A stretch of 45,013 nucleotides of DNA from Patescibacteria group bacterium (GCA_028687045.1 JAQUAW010000007.1:1-45013), one strand, 5' to 3'. Counted from the first letter of the stretch, positions 7,050 through 15,121 are shown. Numbers and translations: made by a program. Notes: generated from the letters alone by a model not told the origin.

Positions 7050-8410
7050 TTTCGGTGGAACATGTTATAAGCTGAAAAAGGAATCTTTTTTAGCTCAGGA
7101 GTTATAATATGGACACATTCTTTTTGCATAGATTTCATATCGAAATTATAAACATCAATAAAAGAAGTGACACTAATACGAAAAGTATTTTCATCAATAT
7201 ATTTTAATTTTTCCTCTTGTGACTTTAGCAAGAAACTTGCTGGGATAATATTTTTGACGTCTTTGATAAAGTTAGTACAATTACAACCACCAATTCCAGA
7301 AAAAACTTCGTTGGCTTTTTCTTTCAAAATAGCATCAGCATCAAAAGCAAAAGTATTATCTATCAAAGGTAAATAACTTTTGACTTTTATTTTTCTCGTG
7401 ATTGGCACAAATTTCTTTTTGTCTGATTTGACCATATATGTCACAGCCACTCTTTCTACATTGCAAGGTAGTGGAATGATGTCACCTTTTTGAAATAAGT
7501 CGGGAGATTGTTCTTCTATTTTTTTGATAACGCCTGACAGAGTTAATCTGTTTTTGGTATTTATTTCTCTCAATCTCCCAAAGTAGGTGACTGGTTGAAA
7601 ATTTATACCTCTGATACCTTTTGTCTCGGTACCAAATTCTATGATTTTGCCAATTTGATCGTCGTTGTAACCTTTGTCTAAAGTAGTTACTAGAGTAATA
7701 GGTATTTCGTATTTGCGTAAATTTTCAATAGCTTTTAATTTTGTTTCTAACAAATCTCTACCTCGTAAGTGTGTGTAGGTACTTTTTTCAAAACCATCAA
7801 ATTGTAAATACACTTCGAATTTACCTTTGAACTGACTAAGTTCCTTTACAAATTCTTCATCTTCAGCAATTCTAATACCATTGGTATTGAGCATGATATA
7901 TTTTATCTTTTTTTCTCGAGCTGTTTTGATAATCTCAATTATTTCAGGATGAACAGTTGGTTCACCTCCACTAATTTGTAAAATTTCTGATTCACCACCT
8001 TCACTATCCACCAAAAAATCTAACATTTCAGATATTTTTGCTACTGCCAAAGGTTCGCCTTTTCCACTATTGGCATAACAAGTTGGGCAACTAAGATTAC
8101 ATTTGTTAGTGACTTCTATCAAAGCTATACAAGTGTGTTGATCATGTTGAGGGCATAGTCCACAATCAAAAGGGCAACCTTTTTCTGTTTGGGTTTGGGT
8201 TTTGCAAGGTGTGCCTGGTTTATCAAATTCTCGTTTGCTTAGGTGATACTCTACATCTTCTTCAAATAGTTCCTCTTGTAAGCCGTGTTCTTTGCAGAAT
8301 TTGTGTAAAAATACTTTTTCATCTTTTATAACAATTTTTGTAGGTATTACTTTTAGACATTTTGGACAAATACTCGTGGTCGATTCGTGATAAATATAAT
8401 TTCTATCCAT
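7046..8410 (-). CDS. Tes/MJ0619-like radical SAM protein
   Basis: 454 residues. N-terminal zinc-ribbon-like Cys (CPKC at 15-18, C39) are followed by CPFDCGLCPQHDQHTC (79-94) and the radical SAM CNLSCPTC motif (C104, C108, C111); ISGGEPTVHPE is the SAM-binding GGE region. A C-terminal GGCNCTNF supplies auxiliary Cys. This order matches the MJ0619/Tes family; Tes joins two lipid tails by forming a carbon-carbon bond between unactivated methyl groups in archaeal tetraether lipids. With membrane methyltransferase and Lgt-like neighbours, a lipid-tail modification is the best guess, but the substrate is inferred. First gene of the operon, behind a strong promoter. Confidence 0.85.
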   Translation of the reverse strand: MDRNYIYHESTTSICPKCLKVIPTKIVIKDEKVFLHKFCKEHGLQEELFEEDVEYHLSKREFDKPGTPCKTQTQTEKGCPFDCGLCPQHDQHTCIALIEVTNKCNLSCPTCYANSGKGEPLAVAKISEMLDFLVDSEGGESEILQISGGEPTVHPEIIEIIKTAREKKIKYIMLNTNGIRIAEDEEFVKELSQFKGKFEVYLQFDGFEKSTYTHLRGRDLLETKLKAIENLRKYEIPITLVTTLDKGYNDDQIGKIIEFGTETKGIRGINFQPVTYFGRLREINTKNRLTLSGVIKKIEEQSPDLFQKGDIIPLPCNVERVAVTYMVKSDKKKFVPITRKIKVKSYLPLIDNTFAFDADAILKEKANEVFSGIGGCNCTNFIKDVKNIIPASFLLKSQEEKLKYIDENTFRISVTSFIDVYNFDMKSMQKECVHIITPELKKIPFSAYNMFHRK

Positions 8411-8446
8411 ACTTTGTTGTTTATTTTTAAAAATTTATTTATGCTA

Positions 8447-8475
8447 ATTTTATCAGAAATAGGGGATAGAATCAA
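8447..8475 (-). promoter_or_regulatory. Promoter of the radical SAM/lipid-type operon
   Basis: Minus strand: TTGATT, 17-bp spacer, TAAAAT with an upstream TG. About 40 bp around it are nearly the same as around 4786-4814. Confidence 0.75.
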
Positions 8476-8489
8476 GTTTTGGACAAAAC

Positions 8490-8514
8490 AAAACACCTGA
8501 ATTACAGGTGTTTT
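8490..8514 (-). terminator. Intrinsic terminator after the 643-residue protein gene
   Basis: Perfect 10-bp stem AAAACACCTG / CAGGTGTTTT with a 5-nt loop and T-rich minus-strand tail. Confidence 0.75.
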
Positions 8515-8533
8515 GAAAAAATATTTAGTTGTA

Positions 8534-10465
8534 TTATGTTTGTTGATATTTGAAAGATTTTTTCATAGCTTTCCAGAAAACTTCTTTATTGACACAATGT
8601 GGATTGCTACCATCACAATCTTTGTTTTCCAAGATGTTGCCATATTTGGCAAAAGTATTTTTGTCTTCATACATATACGGATCTTTTTGCAAATTGGCTG
8701 TGACTGCTGCGTGAGCTTTGTCTACATCTCCACCGGCTTTGGCTAATTCTTCTTCCATACCAAGATTGTAAGCGCGGACAAGACCACGAAACTCAGCTGA
8801 TTTGGCTTCTTTTTGGACTGTTTCAAGTGCTTCGCCAAGTATAGCTGTAGTTGGTGCTGAGGCAGGGGAATCGACAAGGTCTATTAGTTCTCCGAAAGCG
8901 GCTTTTTTGGCCTCGTCTGTTATTTTGTCGATGATGTCATCTTTTATTTGATCTTTTATCCGACCTGTTTCTCTATCGAAGTCTTGTTGCTCTTGACTCA
9001 ATCCTTTGTCTATCGCTGCTTGTCTCTCAAGCATTCTTTCATAAAACAGCAATGATTCATCGTATTTTTTTTCTTTTTCTGTTGGGTTCGAATTCCAGAA
9101 TTTCAAATAATCTTTGGCATTGCCTAGCTTTTCATTCCAGCGAAGTTTTACCATTTCGGTTGGATCCATATTTTCTATATCGTTTTTTGGATCATTTTTG
9201 TAAGCTAGCATTTCGCTGATAGCTTTATATTCTTTGTCACTAAGCTTTTCACCTTTATCACGCAAACTATCGTTTAGAGCTGTCAAAGAATTTTTGGTTT
9301 TTTCGTCTATTTTTCCTGTAGCATAGTCTAGCGCTGTTTGTTTGTTCATTGGATCTGTGAGAGATTCGTATTCTTTTTTGTTTTTATCGTTGATTACTTC
9401 CATGTAGTCTGCTTTGGTTTTTTCTAATCCGTCTAGTTGTTTTTGTAAATCAGCGTCTGGATTGTCAGCCAATTCTTTTTTCAAAAGTTCTATTTGGTCG
9501 TCTATTTCAATGACTTTTCCTGGATAGATAGATGGCCCAACTTGTGAAATACAAGATGCTTTGTCAGCGCCTGTTAAGGTTACACAACCAGAAGGATTTT
9601 GAAATTTTACAGAGGTGTTCAAGATACATTCTTCTTTGGTATAAGAATAAAGTCCACCTTTTATTTTGTCACAAGCACTAAGGTCGCCAGTATTTTCAGC
9701 AATACGTAGATAGCATTTGTCTTTTGGTGGGTTGGAACCGGAATCACTGAAATCTTCGCCTTTTATTTTTTCGCAAGTATCAGCAGTGCCTCCTTGGACT
9801 GCTGCATTTTGTAAACAATGATCAGGATTATCAAAAAAACTGCAAGCCCATTCGTTGATATTACTGACACAACCTGTAAGAAATAATGGGGCAATGATAA
9901 TTGTTGCGACTAATGCTGATTTTTGGACTAGTTTTTTACTAATTAGCATTTTGACGATGATTATCAAAGTCCAAATAGCGAGTAACCAAAACAAAAATTT
10001 GGTGGTGGATAATAATGGTACGCCAATGTAGTAAATTACACCTCTACCAATGTCAGTATATTTGTTTTCAAAATAAACTAATTGTCTAGCAAAAAAGTAC
10101 CAAGGCAAAGTCATGAGTAGTGCCAGGGCTGGAAAAATTAGTTTGCAATCTTTCAGTTTGGTTTTTTTCAAAATAAAATAAACAATGTATCCTCCAAGCA
10201 TAGAGATGAAACCAAGTGCAAGTCCAGCAAAAATACTATACTTACTAAAAATTTTAGTTATACGAGCGTCGGTAATATCAGGGTATTTGATACTCACCAA
10301 ATCATAAGCAAAAAAATAAAAAAGACCGCCAAACAGAATCAAAAATAAAAAAGGCAGGAGAGCTGAATGGAGAAAGCATTTCTTTGGCTTTCTCTCTTTT
10401 TTTTCTTTGGGAACTTCGTCTATTTTCGGCTCTGTTTTAGGTTGTTCCATAATTTCTTCTTCCAT
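8534..10465 (-). CDS. Large orphan membrane protein with Cys-rich and coiled-coil outer domain
   Basis: 643 residues. A charged cytoplasmic tail (1-30) precedes hydrophobic segments at about 32-50, 70-95, 107-125, 148-170 and 182-198, the last ending in LTGC like a lipobox. Residues about 200-305 carry repeated Cys units of the form C-x-x-I-K-G...C-x-L-R/N, then a long Lys/Glu/Asp-rich helical region (about 310-590) likely forming a coiled coil, and a final Cys pair (KDCDGSNPHC). No family recognised. The Cys pairing suggests an oxidising exterior. The alternative start at the second Met (residue 6) is equally possible. Confidence 0.8.
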   Translation of the reverse strand: MEEEIMEQPKTEPKIDEVPKEKKERKPKKCFLHSALLPFLFLILFGGLFYFFAYDLVSIKYPDITDARITKIFSKYSIFAGLALGFISMLGGYIVYFILKKTKLKDCKLIFPALALLMTLPWYFFARQLVYFENKYTDIGRGVIYYIGVPLLSTTKFLFWLLAIWTLIIIVKMLISKKLVQKSALVATIIIAPLFLTGCVSNINEWACSFFDNPDHCLQNAAVQGGTADTCEKIKGEDFSDSGSNPPKDKCYLRIAENTGDLSACDKIKGGLYSYTKEECILNTSVKFQNPSGCVTLTGADKASCISQVGPSIYPGKVIEIDDQIELLKKELADNPDADLQKQLDGLEKTKADYMEVINDKNKKEYESLTDPMNKQTALDYATGKIDEKTKNSLTALNDSLRDKGEKLSDKEYKAISEMLAYKNDPKNDIENMDPTEMVKLRWNEKLGNAKDYLKFWNSNPTEKEKKYDESLLFYERMLERQAAIDKGLSQEQQDFDRETGRIKDQIKDDIIDKITDEAKKAAFGELIDLVDSPASAPTTAILGEALETVQKEAKSAEFRGLVRAYNLGMEEELAKAGGDVDKAHAAVTANLQKDPYMYEDKNTFAKYGNILENKDCDGSNPHCVNKEVFWKAMKKSFKYQQT

Positions 10466-10601
10466 ATGATTTGGGGTTAGCTACCTTAGTGTAAAATAGG
10501 GTAGGGGTAAGTAAGTGATTAATTGGTAATTTCAGTTATTGATTATAGTATAGCACTTTGATTTTTAAATAAAAATCTTTGTGTTGATAAAATGTTTGGA
10601 T

Positions 10602-10633
10602 AAAAAAACCAGCTAAGTTTTTTAGATGGTTTT
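10602..10633 (-). terminator. Likely terminator downstream of the Ltp-like gene
   Basis: AAACCATCTAA / TTAGCTGGTTT hairpin (one mismatch) followed on the minus strand by seven T. It lies beyond the left inverted repeat of the Ltp gene. Confidence 0.55.
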
Positions 10634-10709
10634 TGTGATTAAATTATAACGTCCTCGTGAATGTAATGTTGCGCTAGCAATATGGGTGAAGCGAAGCTGA
10701 ATCGCATAT

Positions 10710-10770
10710 CCAGTGTTGTGTGATAGTTCTCTTTTATGAAAAAAATCTAATTCAATTTTGGCACTTTTTA
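10710..10770. repeat. Left inverted repeat flanking the Ltp-like gene
   Basis: Reverse complement of 11596-11658 with small indels. Shared blocks in order are CCAG-TTGTGTGA, TTCTCTTTT-TGAAAAAA and TTTTGGCACTTTTTA. It begins 17 bases beyond the 3' end of the gene. Confidence 0.75.
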
Positions 10771-10786
10771 TCCTTGTTCAATGCAC

Positions 10787-11575
10787 TTAGTCATTAAGAT
10801 GTTGAATGGCATAATCAGCTTCAGCTTTCGTGAATTTTTCACCATATGTAGAAGTCAGTTGGTCGTGAATAGCGGATGGTGACATATTCATAGTATCCTG
10901 ATAAGTTTTTGCCTTAACTAAAGCGTTTGAATTCCAATCAGCTTTCATATTGTCTATTGCATACTGTGCGGCATTAGCCGAAAACTTTTCACCATATTCT
11001 GAAACAAGCTGATCATAAACACCTTGTTTTGACATGTTCATTGTTTTTGAATATATTATGGCTTTGTTAAGAGCAGATTTATATTCAGATGGAACAGTTA
11101 CTTCCTTAGTCGGCTCTGGTTTTTCTTCAATAGCTTCAACTTTTTTTTCATTGGAAGGAGGAATTATTTCTGTTTTTTCCGTTTCAATTGATTTTTTGTT
11201 ATTAACAGTTTGAGGTTGTTCTTCTGTTGGTTTTACTTCATCTTTCTGTTGTTTAGTACTTGATGCCGATTGTTCTTGTTGAACTTTTGACTGATTATTT
11301 TGTTGTTTTGAGGCGTCGACTGTTGAATTAAAAATTATAAAACCAATAATAATCACAATTATTTTCATTCCGCTAGAAAGACGAAATTTCCATTTTTCAT
11401 CTACCAATTTATTAATAGGAGGAAGAAGCACAGCCGCCATTATTAACATTACAATTCCTGGAACTGGTTCAGAAAAAACAGAAACAATTCCGATTAATGC
11501 AAAGAGAACGCCGAATATCCAACTTAAAATTAGACCAATTGTAATTTTTTTATTTGTTGTTGATTGTTCTGCCAT
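10787..11575 (-). CDS. Membrane-anchored Ltp-domain protein (two Ltp repeats)
   Basis: 262 residues. Two or three hydrophobic segments in the first 85 residues, a Gln/Lys/Glu linker, then two tandem helix-turn-helix-like repeats (about 165-210 and 214-260). Both contain A-x-x-Y-x-x-T-M-N-M-S, Y/H-D-Q-L and YGEKF followed by A-x-Y-A-I, the pattern of the host-cell-surface-exposed lipoprotein (Ltp) family. Ltp of Streptococcus thermophilus phage TP-J34 blocks DNA injection by related phages. The chromosomal version here is anchored by TM helices rather than a lipobox. An antiphage role is inferred. Inverted repeats of about 60 bp flank the gene. Confidence 0.85.
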   Translation of the reverse strand: MAEQSTTNKKITIGLILSWIFGVLFALIGIVSVFSEPVPGIVMLIMAAVLLPPINKLVDEKWKFRLSSGMKIIVIIIGFIIFNSTVDASKQQNNQSKVQQEQSASSTKQQKDEVKPTEEQPQTVNNKKSIETEKTEIIPPSNEKKVEAIEEKPEPTKEVTVPSEYKSALNKAIIYSKTMNMSKQGVYDQLVSEYGEKFSANAAQYAIDNMKADWNSNALVKAKTYQDTMNMSPSAIHDQLTSTYGEKFTKAEADYAIQHLND

Positions 11576-11595
11576 AGTTTTTTAAATTAAAGAAT

Positions 11596-11658
11596 TAAAA
11601 AGTGCCAAAACTATCCTTTATTTTTATTTTTTCACAAAAGAGAATTTCACACAACTGG
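11596..11658. repeat. Right inverted repeat flanking the Ltp-like gene
   Basis: Partner of 10710-10770 in opposite orientation. It also contains the region upstream of the Ltp start codon, so it may supply the promoter. Confidence 0.75.
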
Positions 11659-11745
11659 TATATAATCAGAACTTTTTTATTATCAATATATGCCAGGATT
11701 TATCAAAATTATAACAAAAGAAATGAAATTACGCAATTATATTTT

Positions 11746-12126
11746 TCAATTTATTTCTTTTTTTAGCCAATACTTTTCAATTATAATTACGATAGCAATT
11801 CCTATTATATAAGTAATTAAATCAATATAAGAAAATGAAGTTCCTAAAACAGTTTGGGCGATTTTTGATTTTTCTAGGTTTAATACTTTGATAATATTTA
11901 TATATTGAAAAAATTCTATAGTGAAAGAAAAAGCCAATACAAATATTGCAATATTCAAAACTGAAAATTTGAGAAAAGATTTCAGGAAACAATATATCAA
12001 GATAACAACTAACATATCGCCAATATATGGTCTAATAAAATTGTCATGTACAAAAAATACAATCAAAATTTCGATTAAAAAAATAAAAATTGTAAGACTA
12101 AAATATTTTTTGTTAAATGTGAGCAT
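11746..12126 (-). CDS. DUF2809-like membrane protein
   Basis: 126 residues, four predicted TM helices. The pattern F-I-R-P-Y-I-G-D-M-L near residue 32, a central IEFFQYI near 70 and a C-terminal SYIDLITYIIG match the small DUF2809 family. Function unknown. Lies at the end of a minus-strand run with the two orphans at 12165 and 12583. Confidence 0.75.
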   Translation of the reverse strand: MLTFNKKYFSLTIFIFLIEILIVFFVHDNFIRPYIGDMLVVILIYCFLKSFLKFSVLNIAIFVLAFSFTIEFFQYINIIKVLNLEKSKIAQTVLGTSFSYIDLITYIIGIAIVIIIEKYWLKKEIN

Positions 12127-12164
12127 GGTGTTGGTTTGTGTAGTCGATATTTTAATATAGTTTT

Positions 12165-12563
12165 TTATTCTAGAATTTTAAATTCTTTTGTTTTTAGATT
12201 GTAAGAATAAGGTGTAGCGATTGTGTTTAAATCTCCAGCTGATTTTGGTGTGGCAAACTGCAGTTCATTACGAGTGTCATCGGTACCACGGTAGTAGACC
12301 TTGCCAATAAGATTTTCTTTTAATATTTTTTCTTGATATAAATTATATACTTTTGCACCTTCTGGATGTCGACCTCCACTAATTCCCCATGATCCTTCTG
12401 TTATCAAGAAAACCAAACCTTCATCAGTTTTTACTTCTTTAATTTGTTGTTCATCTTCTTCCAAACCTTGTGAAACAAGGAAAATAAAAAACAAAAGGAT
12501 TACACCTAGAATAAACATCCCTGAAAGTATTAGAATGATTTTAGAAGTTTTATTTATTTTCAT
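12165..12563 (-). CDS. Single-TM orphan protein
   Basis: 132 residues. One strong N-terminal membrane segment (about 9-31), then an external domain of about 95 residues with EGSWGISGGRHPEG, YYRGTDD and a repeated Y-x-Y-N-L-K-T-K-E-F ending. No family recognised. Spaced 19 nt from the upstream gene at 12583, so likely cotranscribed. Confidence 0.65.
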   Translation of the reverse strand: MKINKTSKIILILSGMFILGVILLFFIFLVSQGLEEDEQQIKEVKTDEGLVFLITEGSWGISGGRHPEGAKVYNLYQEKILKENLIGKVYYRGTDDTRNELQFATPKSAGDLNTIATPYSYNLKTKEFKILE

Positions 12564-12582
12564 AAAAAATAATATTCTTTAT

Positions 12583-12924
12583 TTATAACCTAATATAATT
12601 ATTTCTTTCTCTTTTTGTTTCATTTGGTAATATTATTTCCAATCTTTTAAGAAATCTTTCAGCATGAGAATTTGAAACACAATTTTCTTTTTTAGCATAG
12701 GCTGTTGGTTTATAATAGCTATCACTATGATTATAACCATTTTCATATTGTGCTAGTCTTTTTTGTTCTTCTTGGCAATATTGGATAGATTCTCTTAATA
12801 TTTCTTGGGCTAACGTATCTTGCATTATTTTTTTTATTGTTTCTTCATTTAGATCTTGAATACCAAGGTGATCAGCTATAAATTTTGCTATCTGTGGTAA
12901 AGTCATTTGTTCTAATGTTTGCAT
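12583..12924 (-). CDS. Hypothetical soluble protein
   Basis: 113 residues, no signal or TM segment. The N-terminal half is predicted helical (LPQIAKFIADHLGI, then LNEETIKKIMQDTLAQEILRE cut into two helices), followed by a Tyr/Asn-rich stretch and a C-terminal helix. Two Cys. No family recognised; a helical protein-binding role would be speculation. Confidence 0.6.
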   Translation of the reverse strand: MQTLEQMTLPQIAKFIADHLGIQDLNEETIKKIMQDTLAQEILRESIQYCQEEQKRLAQYENGYNHSDSYYKPTAYAKKENCVSNSHAERFLKRLEIILPNETKRERNNYIRL

Positions 12925-13060
12925 ATTGGATAATATATATAATTTTTTCTATAATAATTTTAACAAAAAATTTTTGTATTAGCAAATAGAAGCATTTGTT
13001 AACTATGTACAAAATTCAAATTATTTGTTAGTATGATACATCAATAGTATACTTTAAGTT

Positions 13061-13159
13061 ATGATATTCAAAAAAGACAATCGACCAGTGCTAGCACTTG
13101 CCCCAATGGCCGACCCCGAAAAACTTCCCTTCGGTCAGTATTCGGGGCGAGAATCTTAA
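13061..13159 (+). pseudogene. Duplicated 5' fragment of dus with palindromic tail
   Basis: The ATG at 13061 opens 18 codons (MIF...LALAPMAD) that copy the start of the intact dus gene at 13169; even the bases before the ATG match. After GCC GAC the copy breaks into a hairpin with a perfect CCCCGAA/TTCGGGG outer stem and a CCTTCGG centre, and a stop follows at 13157. It is too short to fold as a Dus protein. It could act as a leader peptide, but remnant status is more likely. Confidence 0.7.
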
Positions 13160-13168
13160 TTTTACGTT

Positions 13169-14158
13169 ATGATATTTGAAAATCGTTCACAACCTATTTT
13201 AGCTCTTGCCCCTATGGCCGACATGACGGACTGGGCTTTTGGGCAAATTTGTCGCCAGGTAGAAAATGATGGATTCAAAGGTGAGACCCCCTCCCAACCT
13301 CCCCCTACAAGTGGGAGGGGTAATTTTGTGATATTTCGAGAAATGGTCAGTTCAGAAGCGATTGTGAGAACCAATGAAAAAACTTTGAGAATGTGCAAAT
13401 TCGATAATAATGAACATCCTATAATTCAGCAAGTATTTGGGGCTTATCCAGAAGTCGTAGTCAATGCTGCCAAACTAATTGTAAAAAATTTCAAACCAGA
13501 TGGAATCGACGTCAATATGGGTTGTCCTGTGCCAAAAATAGCTGGAAAAGCTGATTGTGGAGCAGCTTTACTCAAAGACCCACAAAGGGCTTATGAGATT
13601 GTAAAAGCTCTAAAAAAGGCAGATTTGGGCGTCACAATCAGTATTAAAACTAGATTGGGCTGGACTGACAATGATGATATTTTGACATTTGCACCACTGA
13701 TGGAAAGTGCTGGGGCTGACTTCATTTCTATCCATGGTCGCACCAAACAAGAAGGATATACAGGAACAGCTGATTGGGAAAAAATTGCGCAAGTAAAAAA
13801 ACTAATTTCTATACCAGTCTTTGCCAATGGTGATGTCAAGAATCAAGCAGATATCAAACGTTGTCTAGAAATTACCGGAGCTGATGGCATTATGATTGGT
13901 AGGGGAGCGCTTGGTAATCCGTGGATTTTCAAAGGTCTAGACAGAGAAGATGTGCCACTGGATGAATTGAAACGCGTCGTAATAGCACACGCCAAACTTC
14001 ATATACAGCATTATGGTGAAAAAGCGATCACCACATTTCGAAAACATTTATCATACTATTTCAAAGGTATGGCTGGAACGAAAGATCTTAGGAGCGAACT
14101 CGTGCGAGTGAAGAGTATTGAAGAATTAGAAAATATTATAAAAAAAATCCCTAATTAA
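13169..14158 (+). CDS. dus: tRNA-dihydrouridine synthase with palindromic insertion
   Basis: 329 residues. FMN-dependent reduction of uridine to dihydrouridine in the tRNA D-loop. Seen: LALAPMADMTDWAFGQIC start, EMVSSEAIVR, catalytic DVNMGCPVPK (Cys about 119), K-T-R-L-G-W, SIHGRTKQEGYTG and FANGDV...DGIMIGRGALGNPW, in family order. The C-terminal domain is short. Residues about 38-52 (GETPSQPPPTSGRGN) have no counterpart in the family and are encoded by a palindromic repeat of the kind seen at 34039-34163, inserted in frame between the first helix and the FREMV strand. The start is set by similarity; no strong ribosome site. Confidence 0.95.
   Translation: MIFENRSQPILALAPMADMTDWAFGQICRQVENDGFKGETPSQPPPTSGRGNFVIFREMVSSEAIVRTNEKTLRMCKFDNNEHPIIQQVFGAYPEVVVNAAKLIVKNFKPDGIDVNMGCPVPKIAGKADCGAALLKDPQRAYEIVKALKKADLGVTISIKTRLGWTDNDDILTFAPLMESAGADFISIHGRTKQEGYTGTADWEKIAQVKKLISIPVFANGDVKNQADIKRCLEITGADGIMIGRGALGNPWIFKGLDREDVPLDELKRVVIAHAKLHIQHYGEKAITTFRKHLSYYFKGMAGTKDLRSELVRVKSIEELENIIKKIPN
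13280..13324 (+). repeat. Family B palindromic repeat inserted in frame in dus
   Basis: 45 bp (15 codons) with stem CCTCCC / GGGAGG and a CCTACAAG loop. It aligns with the right arm of the repeat at 34118-34163 (shared GAGACCC, CCCTAC-AG, GGGA-GGG and AATTTT blocks). Confidence 0.8.
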
Positions 14159-14168
14159 GGGATTTTTT
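14142..14168. terminator. Bidirectional terminator between dus and the 14175 gene
   Basis: AATCCC TAATTA GGGATT with A-run before and T-run after; it overlaps the dus stop codon and can serve the convergent minus-strand gene as well. Confidence 0.75.
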
Positions 14169-14174
14169 GATTTA

Positions 14175-14612
14175 TTATTTTTCTTCTGGTCTGCCTAAAC
14201 CCGCTTCTTTTATTTTTTCTACTAAATCTTCAAAACTAATATTTTGTAATTCTTGATAAGAAGACATTCTTGGTAAAATGTAATGTAAAAATAAACCTTC
14301 AGATGTTTTTACAATTATTTGTTGATCTACACCTGTATGAAAGTCTTTTTCAAAGGTTCCTGGATGTTTTAGTTTAGCATCACCATTTTTATAGGGCTCT
14401 AATATTTTTTTTAAATTTTCTCTTTTTTCTTGATTTCTTTGTATATCGCTATCTATTTTGGCTGATCTAGCCTCATTTTGTGCCTTCATACTTTGTATGT
14501 CTGCTTCTGTTTTTTGTGTTGCACTGTCCCTCCAGCTTGCTTCTTTTGGTGTAAATTTTTCTCCTATTGCTTTTAACACTTCTGATTCTGTTCCTCCTGG
14601 TTTATGTATCAT
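14175..14612 (-). CDS. Hypothetical protein with central coiled coil
   Basis: 145 residues, soluble. A Gln/Lys/Glu/Ala-rich helix at about 35-75 suggests a coiled coil, followed by a small alpha/beta part (FHTGVDQQIIVKTSEGLFLHYI). No family recognised. Last gene of the minus-strand run from 19441. Confidence 0.6.
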   Translation of the reverse strand: MIHKPGGTESEVLKAIGEKFTPKEASWRDSATQKTEADIQSMKAQNEARSAKIDSDIQRNQEKRENLKKILEPYKNGDAKLKHPGTFEKDFHTGVDQQIIVKTSEGLFLHYILPRMSSYQELQNISFEDLVEKIKEAGLGRPEEK

Positions 14613-14646
14613 ATTATTAAAAATTTAAAATTTATTGTTTTTGATA

Positions 14647-15120
14647 TTATTGATTTATAAGTGTTTTTAATTTTGATGATTTTTCTATATTTCTAAATTT
14701 ATCCTTAATCAAACCTCTTAAATTACTTAAATTTAGAGTGTCGGCCTGTAAAGGGTATTCGTCGTCTGTATAATATAAATGTTTTAATTCTTTTTCATTT
14801 GCATGCCAAACAAAGTTTTTTGATTTTAAAGATTCTGTAAATAAAATATAGGGTTGTTTATTTATAGTAGCTTTTAGTAAAAAGCCGTTTATCCCATATT
14901 TTGCAAATATTGCATCTTCATCGTCTAATGAAAGAGTTTCTTCAATTAGTACATTTGAAGGATAGCCTCCAAGTTTTTCAAAATCAATTTGTATTGGAGG
15001 TATATTAGAAAACAGTGTTGAAGAAAAATATTCACGTATTTTTGTTCTTACTTCTGTTTCTGGATTATCGGGACTATGTTCTAGTCTAGAAAATACATCT
15101 GATTCCGACATTGTACTCAT
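14647..15120 (-). CDS. Hypothetical soluble protein
   Basis: 157 residues, acidic N-terminus, no signal or membrane segment. Mixed alpha/beta pattern with IFAKYGINGFLLKATI, YILFTESLKSKNFVW and a C-terminal basic helix. No family recognised. It starts one base from the stop of the mannosyltransferase-like gene, so it is almost surely in that operon. Confidence 0.6.
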   Translation of the reverse strand: MSTMSESDVFSRLEHSPDNPETEVRTKIREYFSSTLFSNIPPIQIDFEKLGGYPSNVLIEETLSLDDEDAIFAKYGINGFLLKATINKQPYILFTESLKSKNFVWHANEKELKHLYYTDDEYPLQADTLNLSNLRGLIKDKFRNIEKSSKLKTLINQ

Positions 15121-15121
15121 A

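Larger units (their letters stand above)
10466..10786. other. Gene-free gap
   Basis: No gene is seen. The stretch holds AT-rich promoter-like sequence behind the 643-residue protein gene, a terminator hairpin at about 10602-10633 and the left 61-bp inverted repeat of the Ltp gene. Confidence 0.6.

Noticed and set aside
10787-11575. Short-C-terminal-domain transcription factor
   Set aside because: The helix repeats are outside the TM segments and match Ltp spacing, not a DNA-binding protein.
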